A stretch of DNA of 32,357 nucleotides from Candidatus Stoquefichus massiliensis AP9 (GTDB taxonomy: Bacteria > Bacillota_I > Bacilli_A > Erysipelotrichales > Coprobacillaceae), in assembly GCF_000455285.1 (NCBI RefSeq), contig NZ_HG005292.1, positions 125,029-157,385 on the forward strand, written 5' to 3'. The position numbers and the translations under genes are program-made. Position 1 is the stretch's first letter, and the number at the start of each line of letters is the position of its first letter. Below are positions 15,895 to 25,836 of this stretch, piece after piece. Under the pieces are notes generated by a model, which had not been told where the DNA came from, did not search any database, and was given only the letters and a program-made list of their open reading frames with translations.

Positions 15895-16821
15895 CTATAC
15901 TAGAAACAATGCAACAATAAGTGGAATTGTCACTACTGACAACAACGTTGTCATAAAGACCGTTTTAGCAGCCAATGATACATCTCCTTCATATTCAGTT
16001 GCAAACAATACTGCACTATTCGCAACTGGCATTGATATCATAATTAATGTAATCCCTAATATTAATGGGTCTTTAATAAAAAGATTTAATATTGGATAAG
16101 CAATCATAGGCACAATAATTTGTTTAATTATTGTATAAGGATATATACGTAATTCACCAAAGACTTCCTTGAGTGGAATATTTGCAAGTGTTGATCCAAT
16201 TAATAACATAGCCATTGGTGTTGTAATATCACCTACCATTGTGACTGTTGATGAAATCACATCAGGAAAATGAACCCCTGTAAAATATATTAATAAGGCA
16301 ACAAGTGAAGCAATAACACCAGGTGATAATAAATTTTTAGGATCTAGCTTTACACTTTGACCAGTTCCATAATTCATAATAACAATACCTGCCGTGAATA
16401 CAAATAAATTAAAAATCATATTAAAGATAGCTGTAAAAAATACGGCTTCATTACCAAATATAGCTTTCATAACTGGAAATCCCATAAATCCAATATTAGA
16501 GAAAACTGTCATGAAGATATATAGCCCCTGTTGTGGTAATGGCACCCTCATGATTTTTACAATAAAGAACCCTAGCAATGGCATAATTAAGTAAATCGCA
16601 AAGCCAACTGCAAAAACAAATAAAATATCATTAAGCCCTTGAGTCACCGTTGTAGACAAAACAGATGATACAATCATTGCTGGTGTTGTTACTGATAATA
16701 ATAGAGTTGTTAATTTTTTATTTAAATCGACATCTAATAACTTTATCTTAAATAGAAAGTAACCTAATGCTATTACTAAAAATAATTGAATCATCTGCAT
16801 TAATATAATTTGAATATCCAC
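15895..16821 (-). CDS. AEC-family (auxin efflux carrier) permease
   Basis: A 308-residue membrane protein with about ten helices in two halves and typical AEC features: the N-terminal FLVIALGYFLFKIKLLD, the mid-helix break TTPAMIVSSVL and the C-terminal half MISMPVANSAVLFATEY. Bacterial members carry malate or other organic acids; the substrate here is unknown. It starts at GTG (16821) with GGGGG eight bases upstream. It is the third gene of an operon with a 6-phospho-beta-glucosidase and a FakA-like small protein, 12 bases after the latter. The context is odd, since no PTS sugar transporter is linked. Confidence 0.88.
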   Translation of the reverse strand: MDIQIILMQMIQLFLVIALGYFLFKIKLLDVDLNKKLTTLLLSVTTPAMIVSSVLSTTVTQGLNDILFVFAVGFAIYLIMPLLGFFIVKIMRVPLPQQGLYIFMTVFSNIGFMGFPVMKAIFGNEAVFFTAIFNMIFNLFVFTAGIVIMNYGTGQSVKLDPKNLLSPGVIASLVALLIYFTGVHFPDVISSTVTMVGDITTPMAMLLIGSTLANIPLKEVFGELRIYPYTIIKQIIVPMIAYPILNLFIKDPLILGITLIMISMPVANSAVLFATEYEGDVSLAAKTVFMTTLLSVVTIPLIVALFLV

Positions 16822-16833
16822 AACTGTTACCCC

Positions 16834-17087
16834 CTATCCTTTTAATCCATTGGCCTGTCTTTCCATATTTTCCACAACAACATCATAAATTTCTCCTAAT
16901 GTTGCTGCATATTCTAGAACTTTCCAAGGTTCATTTGTATGATAATGAATCTTAATTAATTCATCATCACCAACTGCTAACAAACAGTCTCCCTGAAAAT
17001 GTTCTGTAATATAATCATTAATTTGATCTTCATTAAGATTTTGACCTTCAATTAATAATTGTGTATCAAATTTATATTCTAACATCA

Positions 17088-17088
<1 letters not shown>
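16834..17088 (-). CDS. Stand-alone protein resembling the FakA (YloV) middle domain
   Basis: An 84-residue protein. Residues 4-75 follow the pattern of the middle domain of FakA, the ATP-binding subunit of the Firmicute fatty-acid kinase: EYKFDTQLLIEG, then GDCLLAVGDDELIKIHYHTN, then VLEYAATLGEIYDVVVENME. In FakA the sequence GDSLLVVGDD..K.H.HTN..G.VLE is characteristic (from memory). The DhaL-like ATP-binding domain and C-terminal domain are absent, and flanking genes leave no room for them. It is coupled to GH1 by a TAATG overlap; GGAG lies upstream, and ATG 17085 is an equally good start. The role is unknown: a regulator, a fatty-acid-binding module, or a partner of a separate kinase. Confidence 0.7.
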
Positions 17089-18617
<1,529 letters not shown>

Positions 18618-18640
18618 TTATTTTCAAAAGTTGAAATCAA

Positions 18641-18671
18641 AAAGATAAGGATGATTTATTTCCTTATCTTT
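18641..18671 (-). terminator. Terminator of the PHP gene
   Basis: An 11-bp stem AAAGATAAGGA/TCCTTATCTTT with a nine-base loop; in the minus direction it runs into TTTTTG. Confidence 0.8.
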
Positions 18672-18677
18672 CAAATA

Positions 18678-19568
18678 CTAGATTAAAAAATTTTCTTTTA
18701 ACTGTTTTTCAATAATACATTCATCAATAATACAACGACATTCTCCCAATTCAATAGCTGGTTTTGTCTTTCCGTGATAATCACTACCACATGTTGTCAT
18801 AATATGATACTCTTGTCCTTTTTGATAAAAATATTCTACTGTTTCTGGATTATGATAATTACTGAAACATTCTACACCATCATACCCCAATTTCATCATT
18901 TCATCAAAAACACCAAATTGGCCTTTTAAATTATTACCAGGATGTGCTAAAACTGCTTTACCACCATGACGATGAATTAAATCGATTGTTTCCTTTAAAG
19001 TTGGATAAATAATTTCTGTATAACATGGTTTTCCTTGTGCATAATAATCCCAATAAAAATTAACATAGGGATTATCACTACGTGTACCACCTTCACGATA
19101 CGGAAGTAATAATTCATGATCTTTATATTGATCCATATTTAATAAAACTTCTGCAAACATCTCTCCTGTGTAAACACCATTATCTGAAACCTTATCTAAA
19201 TCATTTTTTGTGATATGAAAACCTAATGCATTTGTTAAGTCAATTTTTTTTAATGAACTTGATAATTCTTGTTGCAAAACATTCTCTTCTAAATCTATAA
19301 AATCTTTATGATGATAATTAATTCCATACCCTAAAACATGTAAATTAATTCCTTCATACGTACAATCTATTTCTACTGCAGGAATATACTTTATTTGCAG
19401 TTCATCAGCGACTTTCTTTGCTTCGTCAATCGCCTTTACACTATTGTGATCAGCTATTGCCATAATTCTTATTCCTGCCTGATAACATTTGTTAACAAGT
19501 TCAGTAGGTGTAAATTCTCCATCATCGCTATAAAGTGAATGCATGTGTAAATCAATAAATTTGTCCAT
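18678..19568 (-). CDS. PHP-domain metal-dependent phosphoesterase
   Basis: A 296-residue enzyme of the polymerase and histidinol phosphatase fold. Metal-binding motifs in order: DLHMHSLYSDD (His8, His10, Asp15), IADHNS (Asp40, His41), VEID (Glu66), LHVLGYG (His77), LAHPG (His209) and GSDYHG (Asp263, His265). Relatives hydrolyse 5'-phosphates of nucleotides or short oligonucleotides (family knowledge); the substrate here is not known. AGGAGAAAAATA stands before the ATG. It is a single gene between the mgtE leader region and its own terminator. Confidence 0.92.
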   Translation of the reverse strand: MDKFIDLHMHSLYSDDGEFTPTELVNKCYQAGIRIMAIADHNSVKAIDEAKKVADELQIKYIPAVEIDCTYEGINLHVLGYGINYHHKDFIDLEENVLQQELSSSLKKIDLTNALGFHITKNDLDKVSDNGVYTGEMFAEVLLNMDQYKDHELLLPYREGGTRSDNPYVNFYWDYYAQGKPCYTEIIYPTLKETIDLIHRHGGKAVLAHPGNNLKGQFGVFDEMMKLGYDGVECFSNYHNPETVEYFYQKGQEYHIMTTCGSDYHGKTKPAIELGECRCIIDECIIEKQLKENFLI

Positions 19569-19675
19569 TATTTTTCTCCTTTTTATTTTTATTATAAAAC
19601 TTGTGGCTATTTGCCATACTATTTAGAAGAGCTGAATGTATTATATAATATGAATATATATTCCTATAAAAATTC

Positions 19676-19700
19676 ACTTTCGTCAACTCTTTACGAAAGT
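19676..19700. repeat. Inverted repeat between the PHP and mgtE genes
   Basis: ACTTTCGT (19676-19683), nine-base spacer, ACGAAAGT (19693-19700). It lies about 110 bases before the PHP start (minus) and 70 before the mgtE -35 box (plus). It may be an operator; no terminator-like T run follows on the plus strand. Confidence 0.45.
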
Positions 19701-19766
19701 ATTATAACGAATATCTTAGTGTTTGTATATCTTTTTTCACAATCAGAAAAAAATAGTTTTTTTATC

Positions 19767-19795
19767 TTGACTTTCCATAATATTTTCATCATACT
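19767..19795 (+). promoter_or_regulatory. Promoter of the mgtE leader
   Basis: TTGACT (19767-19772), 17 bases, CATACT (19790-19795). Transcription would start near 19802, giving a leader of about 97 bases before mgtE. Confidence 0.55.
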
Positions 19796-19814
19796 TTTAT
19801 TGAAAAAGAAAGGA

Positions 19815-19894
19815 TGTGAGATTATGAATAAAGGCAAGCCGAAACCGAATATTACTGATCTCACAAATGTGAGATCTTCTTAAAAGAGGAGGTC
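19815..19894 (+). promoter_or_regulatory. Putative translation attenuator in the mgtE leader
   Basis: Three pairings compete. H0: TGTGAGAT (19815-19822) with ATCTCACA (19858-19865). H1: GATCTCAC (19857-19864), loop AAAT, GTGAGATC (19869-19876), perfect. H2: GATCTTCTT (19873-19881), loop AAAA, GAGGAGGTC (19886-19894), nine pairs of which three are G-U, burying the mgtE Shine-Dalgarno AGGAGG (19887-19892). H1 excludes both H0 and H2. A 19-codon ORF runs through H0 and H1 and ends at the base of the H2 loop. The sequence relations are direct observations; the regulatory role is inferred. Confidence 0.6.
19824..19883 (+). CDS. Candidate 19-residue leader peptide upstream of mgtE
   Basis: A short ORF, MNKGKPKPNITDLTNVRSS, with AAAGGATG about nine bases before its ATG and its TAA 15 bases before the mgtE start. 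Both prolines use CCG, a codon not seen in mgtE itself, where Pro is CCT or CCA; the nearby GGC and AAG are also unusual for this DNA. Leader peptides whose translation is slowed at prolines control Mg2+ transporter genes in enterobacteria (mgtL, mgtP). A similar logic here is inference. The frame is open upstream to 19611 but that lies before the predicted transcription start. It could also be a structured RNA rather than a translated peptide. Confidence 0.55.
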   Translation: MNKGKPKPNITDLTNVRSS

Positions 19895-19898
19895 TAAA

Positions 19899-21251
19899 AT
19901 GGAAAATAAAACACAAATTCAATTAGAAAAACTATTACAAGCTTTGGTTAAACATGATACGAAAGAAATTGATAATATTTATGGACATGTTCAACCAATT
20001 GATTTAGCTCTGGAAATAGAAGAATTAGAAGATAATCAGTTAGAATATTTATGTAACCACATTGATGATGAAAAATTAGCTGAAATATTAGAAGAATCTG
20101 ATGAAGAATTACAAACAGATATTATTGATTGTTTAGATAATCAAAGGATATTAAGATTATTTAATCATCTTCCTAAAGATATTATTGTTGATATTCTTGG
20201 TGAATTACCTATTGGAAAACGTAAACAGTTAATGACACTGATGAAAACAGATGATCAAAAAATTATAGAACAATTACTTGGTTATGCAGAAGACAGTGCT
20301 GGTGGTTTGATGACTACTGAATATATTGCATTAAATGATAGCTTAACAATGATTAATGTCCTCAAAAAAATTAAAGAAATAGGTCCTAAAACAGAAGTTA
20401 TAGAGACAATATTTGTTTTAAATCATAAAAAGCAATTAATTGGTACTGCTGATTTAAGAGATATATTAGTTTCTGATGAAGACACAACTTTAAGGGAAAT
20501 TATGGATGATCAGATTATATCTGTCTTTCCTGAAACAGACCAGGAAGAGGTTTCTTTACTAGTTTCTAAATATGATTTAGCAACAATACCTGTTGTTAAT
20601 AAAAATCAAGCACTACTTGGAATTATTACAGTTGATGATATTATTGATGTTATTCAAGAGGAACATACAGAAGATATGTTACAAATGCATGGTGTAAGTA
20701 AAGAAGAATCTTTAGATTCTACTTTATTTGAATCTATTCAAATGCGTTTACCTTGGTTAGTTGTTAATCTTGCTACTGCTTTTCTTGCTTCTTTCACAGT
20801 TAAAATGTTTGAAAGTACAATTGAACAAATCGTTGCTCTTTCAGCAACTATGACAATTGTTACTGGAATGGGCGGAAATGCTGGTAGTCAAACTTTATCA
20901 ATTATGATTCGAAGTATTGCTTTAGGAGAAGTTCATTTCAAAGATTGCTTTCCTGCATTGATTAAAGAAATATTATTAGGAATTATTAATGGTTTAGTGA
21001 CTGGTGTCATTACTGGTTTTATTGTTTATGTGCTTTATGGTAATTTTTATTTAGGTGTTATTATTTGTATTGCTATGATTGGTAATTTAGTTGTATCAGG
21101 ATTTTTTGGATTTGTTATTCCTGTTGTTTTAAAAGCATTACATGCTGATCCAGCTTTAGCATCATCTATTTTCTTAACGACTGCAACTGATGTTCTAGGG
21201 TTCTTTATCTTCTTAGAACTTGCTAATCTATTTTTACCATTCTTAGTTTAA
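19899..21251 (+). CDS. mgtE: Magnesium transporter MgtE
   Basis: A 450-residue homodimeric Mg2+ channel. The N domain is a superhelix (LEELEDNQLEYL-like repeats; EILEESDEELQTDIIDCL, DIIVDILGELP). It is followed by two CBS domains (about 135-255, ending TVDDIIDVIQEEHTEDML) and a membrane domain with five helices. The selectivity region is seen in TGMGGNAGSQTLSIMIR and the C-terminal ATDVLGFF, both conserved in MgtE. The acidic N and CBS domains close the pore when Mg2+ is plentiful (family knowledge). AGGAGG stands seven bases before the ATG but can be hidden in a hairpin. No M-box riboswitch was seen. It ends in a bidirectional terminator. Confidence 0.95.
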   Translation: MENKTQIQLEKLLQALVKHDTKEIDNIYGHVQPIDLALEIEELEDNQLEYLCNHIDDEKLAEILEESDEELQTDIIDCLDNQRILRLFNHLPKDIIVDILGELPIGKRKQLMTLMKTDDQKIIEQLLGYAEDSAGGLMTTEYIALNDSLTMINVLKKIKEIGPKTEVIETIFVLNHKKQLIGTADLRDILVSDEDTTLREIMDDQIISVFPETDQEEVSLLVSKYDLATIPVVNKNQALLGIITVDDIIDVIQEEHTEDMLQMHGVSKEESLDSTLFESIQMRLPWLVVNLATAFLASFTVKMFESTIEQIVALSATMTIVTGMGGNAGSQTLSIMIRSIALGEVHFKDCFPALIKEILLGIINGLVTGVITGFIVYVLYGNFYLGVIICIAMIGNLVVSGFFGFVIPVVLKALHADPALASSIFLTTATDVLGFFIFLELANLFLPFLV

Positions 21252-21271
21252 AACGATTATACATTGAAAGA

Positions 21272-21294
21272 GGGAGTTCAATTCTTGAACTCCC
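21272..21294. terminator. Bidirectional terminator between mgtE and the EAL gene
   Basis: GGGAGTTCAA (21272-21281), loop TTC, TTGAACTCCC (21285-21294), flanked by AAAG and TTTC. It includes the stop codon of the minus-strand gene. Confidence 0.8.
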
Positions 21295-24106
21295 TTTCAT
21301 CTATTTTAGTGGTTATTCCACAATAAATTTTTTGATTCTGTTCATCAACATAGTGAACAATATGCTGACATACTCTCACTTTTTCTCCTTGATTATTTAT
21401 ATATGAGTAAACAATATCAAACTGTTTATCCCAGTTTCTATAATTATTCATAATTGCAATAACTTGTTCTTGATCATCTTTGCAAATAATATCTAAAGCA
21501 TAATTCATTTCTATCATGTGGCTTAGTTCTTCATGACTATAACCCAAAGTATCTTTAAGCCCATAACTAAGTAATTGACATTCTAAGCTCTCTTCATTTA
21601 CATAGTATTTTATAATATTTCCTGGCATCGTATCCAAAATCATATGAAGTTCTTTTTCTCTTTTCATTTGTTCAGTATAATCACTCACAATACCATAATA
21701 AACTTTTCGATTTGGTTCTTTATGTAAAAAGAATAATTTCAAATGCATCCACATTATTTCTCCATTAAGACGGTATCTCCTAAAAGTTCCATATGCTCCT
21801 AAATGTCCTTTCTTTTGGGCACGTTTAAAAATATTTATAAAATAATCACGATCATCCTCATAAATCTGATTTATAATCGTTTCTGACTTCTCTTTTAAAT
21901 CAACAGGATTACATCCAGTAATATGATAATATCCATCATTAACACTCTTTACTGAAATATGATTTTGATCATCGACTTCGTAAATAGCAATTCCACCAAT
22001 AATATTATTCAATACTGATTCACTCGTAATATCCTTTTTAAATAAATCTTCAATTTGTAAAGTAGGCAATCCTTCAACCATAATATCTCTAGTGTCAACA
22101 TTTTGCTGATGTGAAAGTAGTTCATCAAAATCAAATGCTGGCATTGGTTTATAGAAATGGAATCCTTGCATATATTCACAATTCATATTCAAAAGATGTT
22201 TAACTTGTTCTTCTGTCTCTACTCCTTCAGCTATCAATCCCATCTTCAGCCACTTTGCCATCAAAATAGAAGACTCTAGTACACTCAATCCTTTATCAAG
22301 ACTATTTTCATCCATATCCAAAAACTTCATATCAAGTTTTAATACATCCACTTCAATATCTTTTAACATATTTAAAGCTGAATAACCACTTCCAAAATCA
22401 TCCATTAAAACTCTAAATCCATTTTTTCTTAATTCAGATATTGTTTCTATAAGTTTTACAAAATTATCACTATAGGCACTTTCCGTAATCTCTATTTCAA
22501 TATAACGTTTAGGAATTTGATATTGATCACACAAATCTTCAAATACTTTAAGAAGATTATACTGATAAATATCTAATCTTGATACATTGACAGATAAAGG
22601 AACAATGATTTGATTATTTTGAAGACGTTGATGAAGATATTGAGCAGTTTTTTCCCATACATAATAATCCAATTTATAAATAAATCCACTATTTTCTAAA
22701 ATAGGTATAAATGTATTTGGCATTAATAATCCTTTTGTAGGATGCATCCAGCGAACGAGTACTTCAGCACCAATAATTCTTTGTGTTCTAGCACTACATT
22801 GAGGCTGAAAATAAATTTCAAATTCATGATTATCTAATCCATTCTTCACACTAAATAAAATCTCTTGTTCGTTTTCAAGTTTTAATTTCATTGTTTCCTG
22901 AAACAAGGCAACTCTTTTGGCATAATTTCCTTTAATTGTATTTGCAGCCATAATCGCACGATCACACATTAACGTGATTGGTAATGATCTATTATCAATT
23001 GGATAAATTCCTGCAGCTGGCAAAAATTTATATTCAATATTATAGTTTTGAATCCAATCTACAATCTGATTTTCTACTTCTTCAATATGACAGTTATCAT
23101 AAGGAACTAAACACATAAAATCATCATTTCCCATACGAGCAGCAAAACCTTCACGTGAATTAACAAAATCTTGAATACAATTAGCAACATATATTAATAA
23201 ATTGTCTCCTTGATCTGTTCCATACCATTCATTAAATAATTTGAAATGTTCAATATCAATAGATATAATCGCATACTCTCTTTTATCCTGATATAAAACA
23301 TCTTTAACTATCTCTTGAAATGCACTTTCATTATAGAGAAAAGTTAATGGATCTATTTGTTGATGATAATTTTTATCAAAATGTCTATGTGCTCCATTAT
23401 AACGATCATCAACATTAACAGCATAACAAAGGTAACATTTTTCATGTTCATTTTTTTCTACAGGTTGTAAATATAGTGAAAAGTAATGATAATTATTATC
23501 TGACCTTAAAACTCTAAAATCTTCTACAACATGTCCCATGTTCTCAGTTCTATACTCTAATGTCTTTAAATCAAAGAATGAATAAAAACGTTTGACATCA
23601 TCAGGATATATATATTGTTGACTAAAACCTTTGACAAGTTCATCAATTGTTCCTTGATTTTTTATTTTAACTTGTGAACCATCATTACATAGATATTGAT
23701 ATGTTTGAGAACTAAGATCTAATTCAACTAGTTCATCGTAATGCTGACTTTGATTTATATTTAAAAAGACTCTATGATTTTCATCATTAATAGGATGCAT
23801 TGCTACAAGAAGGCATTTCCCTTCATTAGGCCAATTCAATCTTAAAGTTGTACAATTATCCCAACCATGGTAAAGTTCATTATATTTTAAAATTGTTCTT
23901 GTTGATGCATCAGATTCTTTTAGGAATTCTAGCGGACAATCAGTGCATGGCTGTTTCCTATGACGTAGTAATTGATAACATATAGCATCTTTTTGAAGAC
24001 TAGGATATATTTCTTTTAGTCCTTCATCATAATATACAATTTTATATTGTTCATTAATAACATACACACCTTTGGTGGTAGAACGAATATTATTTTCTTT
24101 ATACAT
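21278..24106 (-). CDS. Cyclic di-GMP phosphodiesterase: PAS, degenerate GGDEF, EAL, two PAS domains
   Basis: A 942-residue cytoplasmic protein without membrane helices. An N-terminal PAS-like domain carries a Cys group (CYQLLRHRKQPCTDCPLEF), and a second sensory region follows. The GGDEF domain has GNDDF (326-330), so it is probably not a cyclase but may bind GTP. The EAL domain is complete: EVL (Glu448), NVSR (Asn507), EIEITES, DDFGSG (Asp569, Asp570), LKLD (Lys590), EGVE (Glu627) and QGFHFYKP (Gln647), so it should cleave c-di-GMP. Two PAS domains form the C-terminus (about 690-810, 820-940), an unusual place. The ATG at 24106 follows GAGGGATAGTACT. It sits behind the ATP-grasp cassette but a terminator separates them. 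Confidence 0.92.
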   Translation of the reverse strand: MYKENNIRSTTKGVYVINEQYKIVYYDEGLKEIYPSLQKDAICYQLLRHRKQPCTDCPLEFLKESDASTRTILKYNELYHGWDNCTTLRLNWPNEGKCLLVAMHPINDENHRVFLNINQSQHYDELVELDLSSQTYQYLCNDGSQVKIKNQGTIDELVKGFSQQYIYPDDVKRFYSFFDLKTLEYRTENMGHVVEDFRVLRSDNNYHYFSLYLQPVEKNEHEKCYLCYAVNVDDRYNGAHRHFDKNYHQQIDPLTFLYNESAFQEIVKDVLYQDKREYAIISIDIEHFKLFNEWYGTDQGDNLLIYVANCIQDFVNSREGFAARMGNDDFMCLVPYDNCHIEEVENQIVDWIQNYNIEYKFLPAAGIYPIDNRSLPITLMCDRAIMAANTIKGNYAKRVALFQETMKLKLENEQEILFSVKNGLDNHEFEIYFQPQCSARTQRIIGAEVLVRWMHPTKGLLMPNTFIPILENSGFIYKLDYYVWEKTAQYLHQRLQNNQIIVPLSVNVSRLDIYQYNLLKVFEDLCDQYQIPKRYIEIEITESAYSDNFVKLIETISELRKNGFRVLMDDFGSGYSALNMLKDIEVDVLKLDMKFLDMDENSLDKGLSVLESSILMAKWLKMGLIAEGVETEEQVKHLLNMNCEYMQGFHFYKPMPAFDFDELLSHQQNVDTRDIMVEGLPTLQIEDLFKKDITSESVLNNIIGGIAIYEVDDQNHISVKSVNDGYYHITGCNPVDLKEKSETIINQIYEDDRDYFINIFKRAQKKGHLGAYGTFRRYRLNGEIMWMHLKLFFLHKEPNRKVYYGIVSDYTEQMKREKELHMILDTMPGNIIKYYVNEESLECQLLSYGLKDTLGYSHEELSHMIEMNYALDIICKDDQEQVIAIMNNYRNWDKQFDIVYSYINNQGEKVRVCQHIVHYVDEQNQKIYCGITTKIDEREFKN

Positions 24107-24194
24107 AGTACTATCCCTCATCATCCATATAAATATCTATATTACTATCATATCATTTCTAACAAAAATCACAATTAAAATTTAAAGAAATAAA

Positions 24195-24217
24195 GAAATA
24201 GGGTTAATCCCTATTTC
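24195..24217 (-). terminator. Terminator of the ATP-grasp/esterase operon
   Basis: GAAATAGGG (24195-24203), loop TTAAT, CCCTATTTC (24209-24217). It contains the stop codon of the last gene; downstream on the minus strand is T-rich (TTTATTTCTTT). Confidence 0.75.
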
Positions 24218-24636
24218 CCACATTTCAATTTAAGTTTTTCATAACAGTCTTTATCTACATTTTCACCCATCATCCATTGATTATTAACATACGAGACTTC
24301 CTGTCCATCATCACGATAGCCTCTTAAACAATGTTTTCCCTCAAGAAAATCATCTGTTAAAATATAAGAATTCTCCGATTCAATATAAATATAAACCTTT
24401 AAAATCATTTTTCCTATTCTTCTAACTCCAGGATCAGATAATCGCATAGCAATATTAAAAGCCAGATTGATATCCATATTTTCAGGTTTATCCCAATACA
24501 ACATCTGATGATACTCTTTTAAGTCAGATTCTGTACATTGATAACCTACACGTTTCGTAACATAATTCATCAATTCAATAATATGTCTTTTATGCAATGT
24601 TGGAAAAATGAGTTCTATATTCGACTCTACATCCAT
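24211..24636 (-). CDS. Unknown protein, last gene of the ATP-grasp cassette
   Basis: A 141-residue soluble protein I do not recognise. It has no signal peptide or membrane helix. The N-terminal half is helical (HKRHIIELMNYVTKRVGYQC, then ESDLKEYHQMLYWDKPENMD). A middle stretch reads RLSDPGVRRIGKMILKVYIY, and the C-terminus has three Cys and several Asp/Lys (DKDCYEKLKLKCGK). The start ATG overlaps the end of the second ATP-grasp gene by 10 bases with GAGGATGGAACTGA upstream, so translation is coupled. That tight overlap argues that it works with the ligases, for example as a substrate-binding or scaffold subunit, but this is context only. Confidence 0.75.
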   Translation of the reverse strand: MDVESNIELIFPTLHKRHIIELMNYVTKRVGYQCTESDLKEYHQMLYWDKPENMDINLAFNIAMRLSDPGVRRIGKMILKVYIYIESENSYILTDDFLEGKHCLRGYRDDGQEVSYVNNQWMMGENVDKDCYEKLKLKCGK

Positions 24637-25835
24637 TCAGTTCCATCCTCACGTTTAAGAATATAACGAATCATTTCAAATAATTCTTCCTGTGTCTTTG
24701 CTTTAACAATAAAGACATGGTTTCCCATTGCAGCTGCTAAAGCTTCTGGAACATCTGTTTCTAATGCTATTAAATCACCATAAGCTCCCCTAATTTGATC
24801 ATAATTATGCATATACCAGATTCCATCTCTACGACCAGTATAAGCTACCCAATATTGACGCTTAATATCATAGAAACACTGGTTATATTTAATCATATCA
24901 GCCCAAATTGTATAAACGTCAACATTATATGCAAAATTCATCATATCAGGCATATAAGCACCTGGAGCACGCATATTAACCTCTAACCCAACGATATCTC
25001 CTTTTTTCCCTAATCCTTCTCTATCTTCATCTAATCTAAAGAATTCAAAGTGGAAGAACCGACTTCGTGTATCAAAAGCCTGAACAGCTTTCTTACCAAC
25101 TTCATATAAATCCAATCCTTCTACAGGCTGTGAATAAAAAGCTGTATCACTTGCTTCATTGACATTATCCATAATTGAATTCAACATCACATGACTCGTC
25201 GCAATTAAAATATTTTTATCTTTATCCGTAATACCATCAAATGTTTCCACATGTCCAGGAACCATTTCTTCAATAATAAACTGAATATGTGAATCTTTAG
25301 TTGCAAAGAAATAATCTAATTCAGCATCATTTTTAAGTTTATAAGTAGAACTTGCACCAACACCATTATCAGGTTTTACAATCACAGGATAGCCAACCTT
25401 ATTAGCAAAAGCTTTTGTTGCCTGATAATCATCAACCATTCTAAATCTAGCTGTTGGAATACCAGCACTCTTATATACATCTTTCATCTTTGACTTATAT
25501 TTCATAGGCGACATATGTTGAATTTTCGTTCCTGTTGTCACATTAAATTCATTACGTAATGTAGCTTCTAATTCTAGCCAATATTCATTTTGTGATTCAA
25601 TCCAGTCAATATGACCATAATGCCATGTATAATAAGCACATGCTCTATAAACAGCTTCATAATCCTCTAAATCATCAACCTTATAATACTCAGTTAATGC
25701 TAACTTTGTATGGTAAGGAAGACTTTCATAGCTGGCATCACCAATTCCAAGAACATTCACTCCTCGTGCTTTAAGACGATCACAGAAATTATAAAAATAT
25801 AATGGAAAGTGTGGTGAAATAAAGATCAAATTCAT
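24627..25835 (-). CDS. ATP-grasp ligase (second paralogue of the cassette)
   Basis: A 402-residue ATP-grasp enzyme, a carboxylate-amine or similar ligase working through an acyl-phosphate. The N-terminal pre-ATP-grasp domain begins MNLIFISPHFPLYFYNFC. The ATP-binding region has Lys154 in VIVKPDNGVGASSTY and IIEEMVPG. The metal-binding part has FHFEFFRL (Glu264) and GLEVNMRAPG (Glu285, Asn287). It is colinear with the protein at 26604-27785 over its whole length, so the two arose by duplication. The start lies one base after the esterase stop, with AAAGGGTGATATAAT before ATG. Substrates are unknown; the C-terminal halves differ more than the ATP sites, suggesting different acceptors. Confidence 0.88.
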   Translation of the reverse strand: MNLIFISPHFPLYFYNFCDRLKARGVNVLGIGDASYESLPYHTKLALTEYYKVDDLEDYEAVYRACAYYTWHYGHIDWIESQNEYWLELEATLRNEFNVTTGTKIQHMSPMKYKSKMKDVYKSAGIPTARFRMVDDYQATKAFANKVGYPVIVKPDNGVGASSTYKLKNDAELDYFFATKDSHIQFIIEEMVPGHVETFDGITDKDKNILIATSHVMLNSIMDNVNEASDTAFYSQPVEGLDLYEVGKKAVQAFDTRSRFFHFEFFRLDEDREGLGKKGDIVGLEVNMRAPGAYMPDMMNFAYNVDVYTIWADMIKYNQCFYDIKRQYWVAYTGRRDGIWYMHNYDQIRGAYGDLIALETDVPEALAAAMGNHVFIVKAKTQEELFEMIRYILKREDGTEWM

Positions 25836-25836
25836 A

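Noticed and set aside
19601-19620. TGGC/GCCA hairpin near the PHP promoter as a cre site
   Set aside because: It does not match the CcpA cre consensus and is too short to distinguish from chance.
19569-19823. M-box (ykoK) magnesium riboswitch upstream of mgtE
   Set aside because: The region lacks the conserved M-box stems and GC-rich core, and the predicted promoter leaves only about 97 bases of leader.
19611-19823. 90-codon reading frame extending the mgtE leader peptide upstream
   Set aside because: It starts before the predicted transcription start, has no ribosome site and consists of AT-driven composition.
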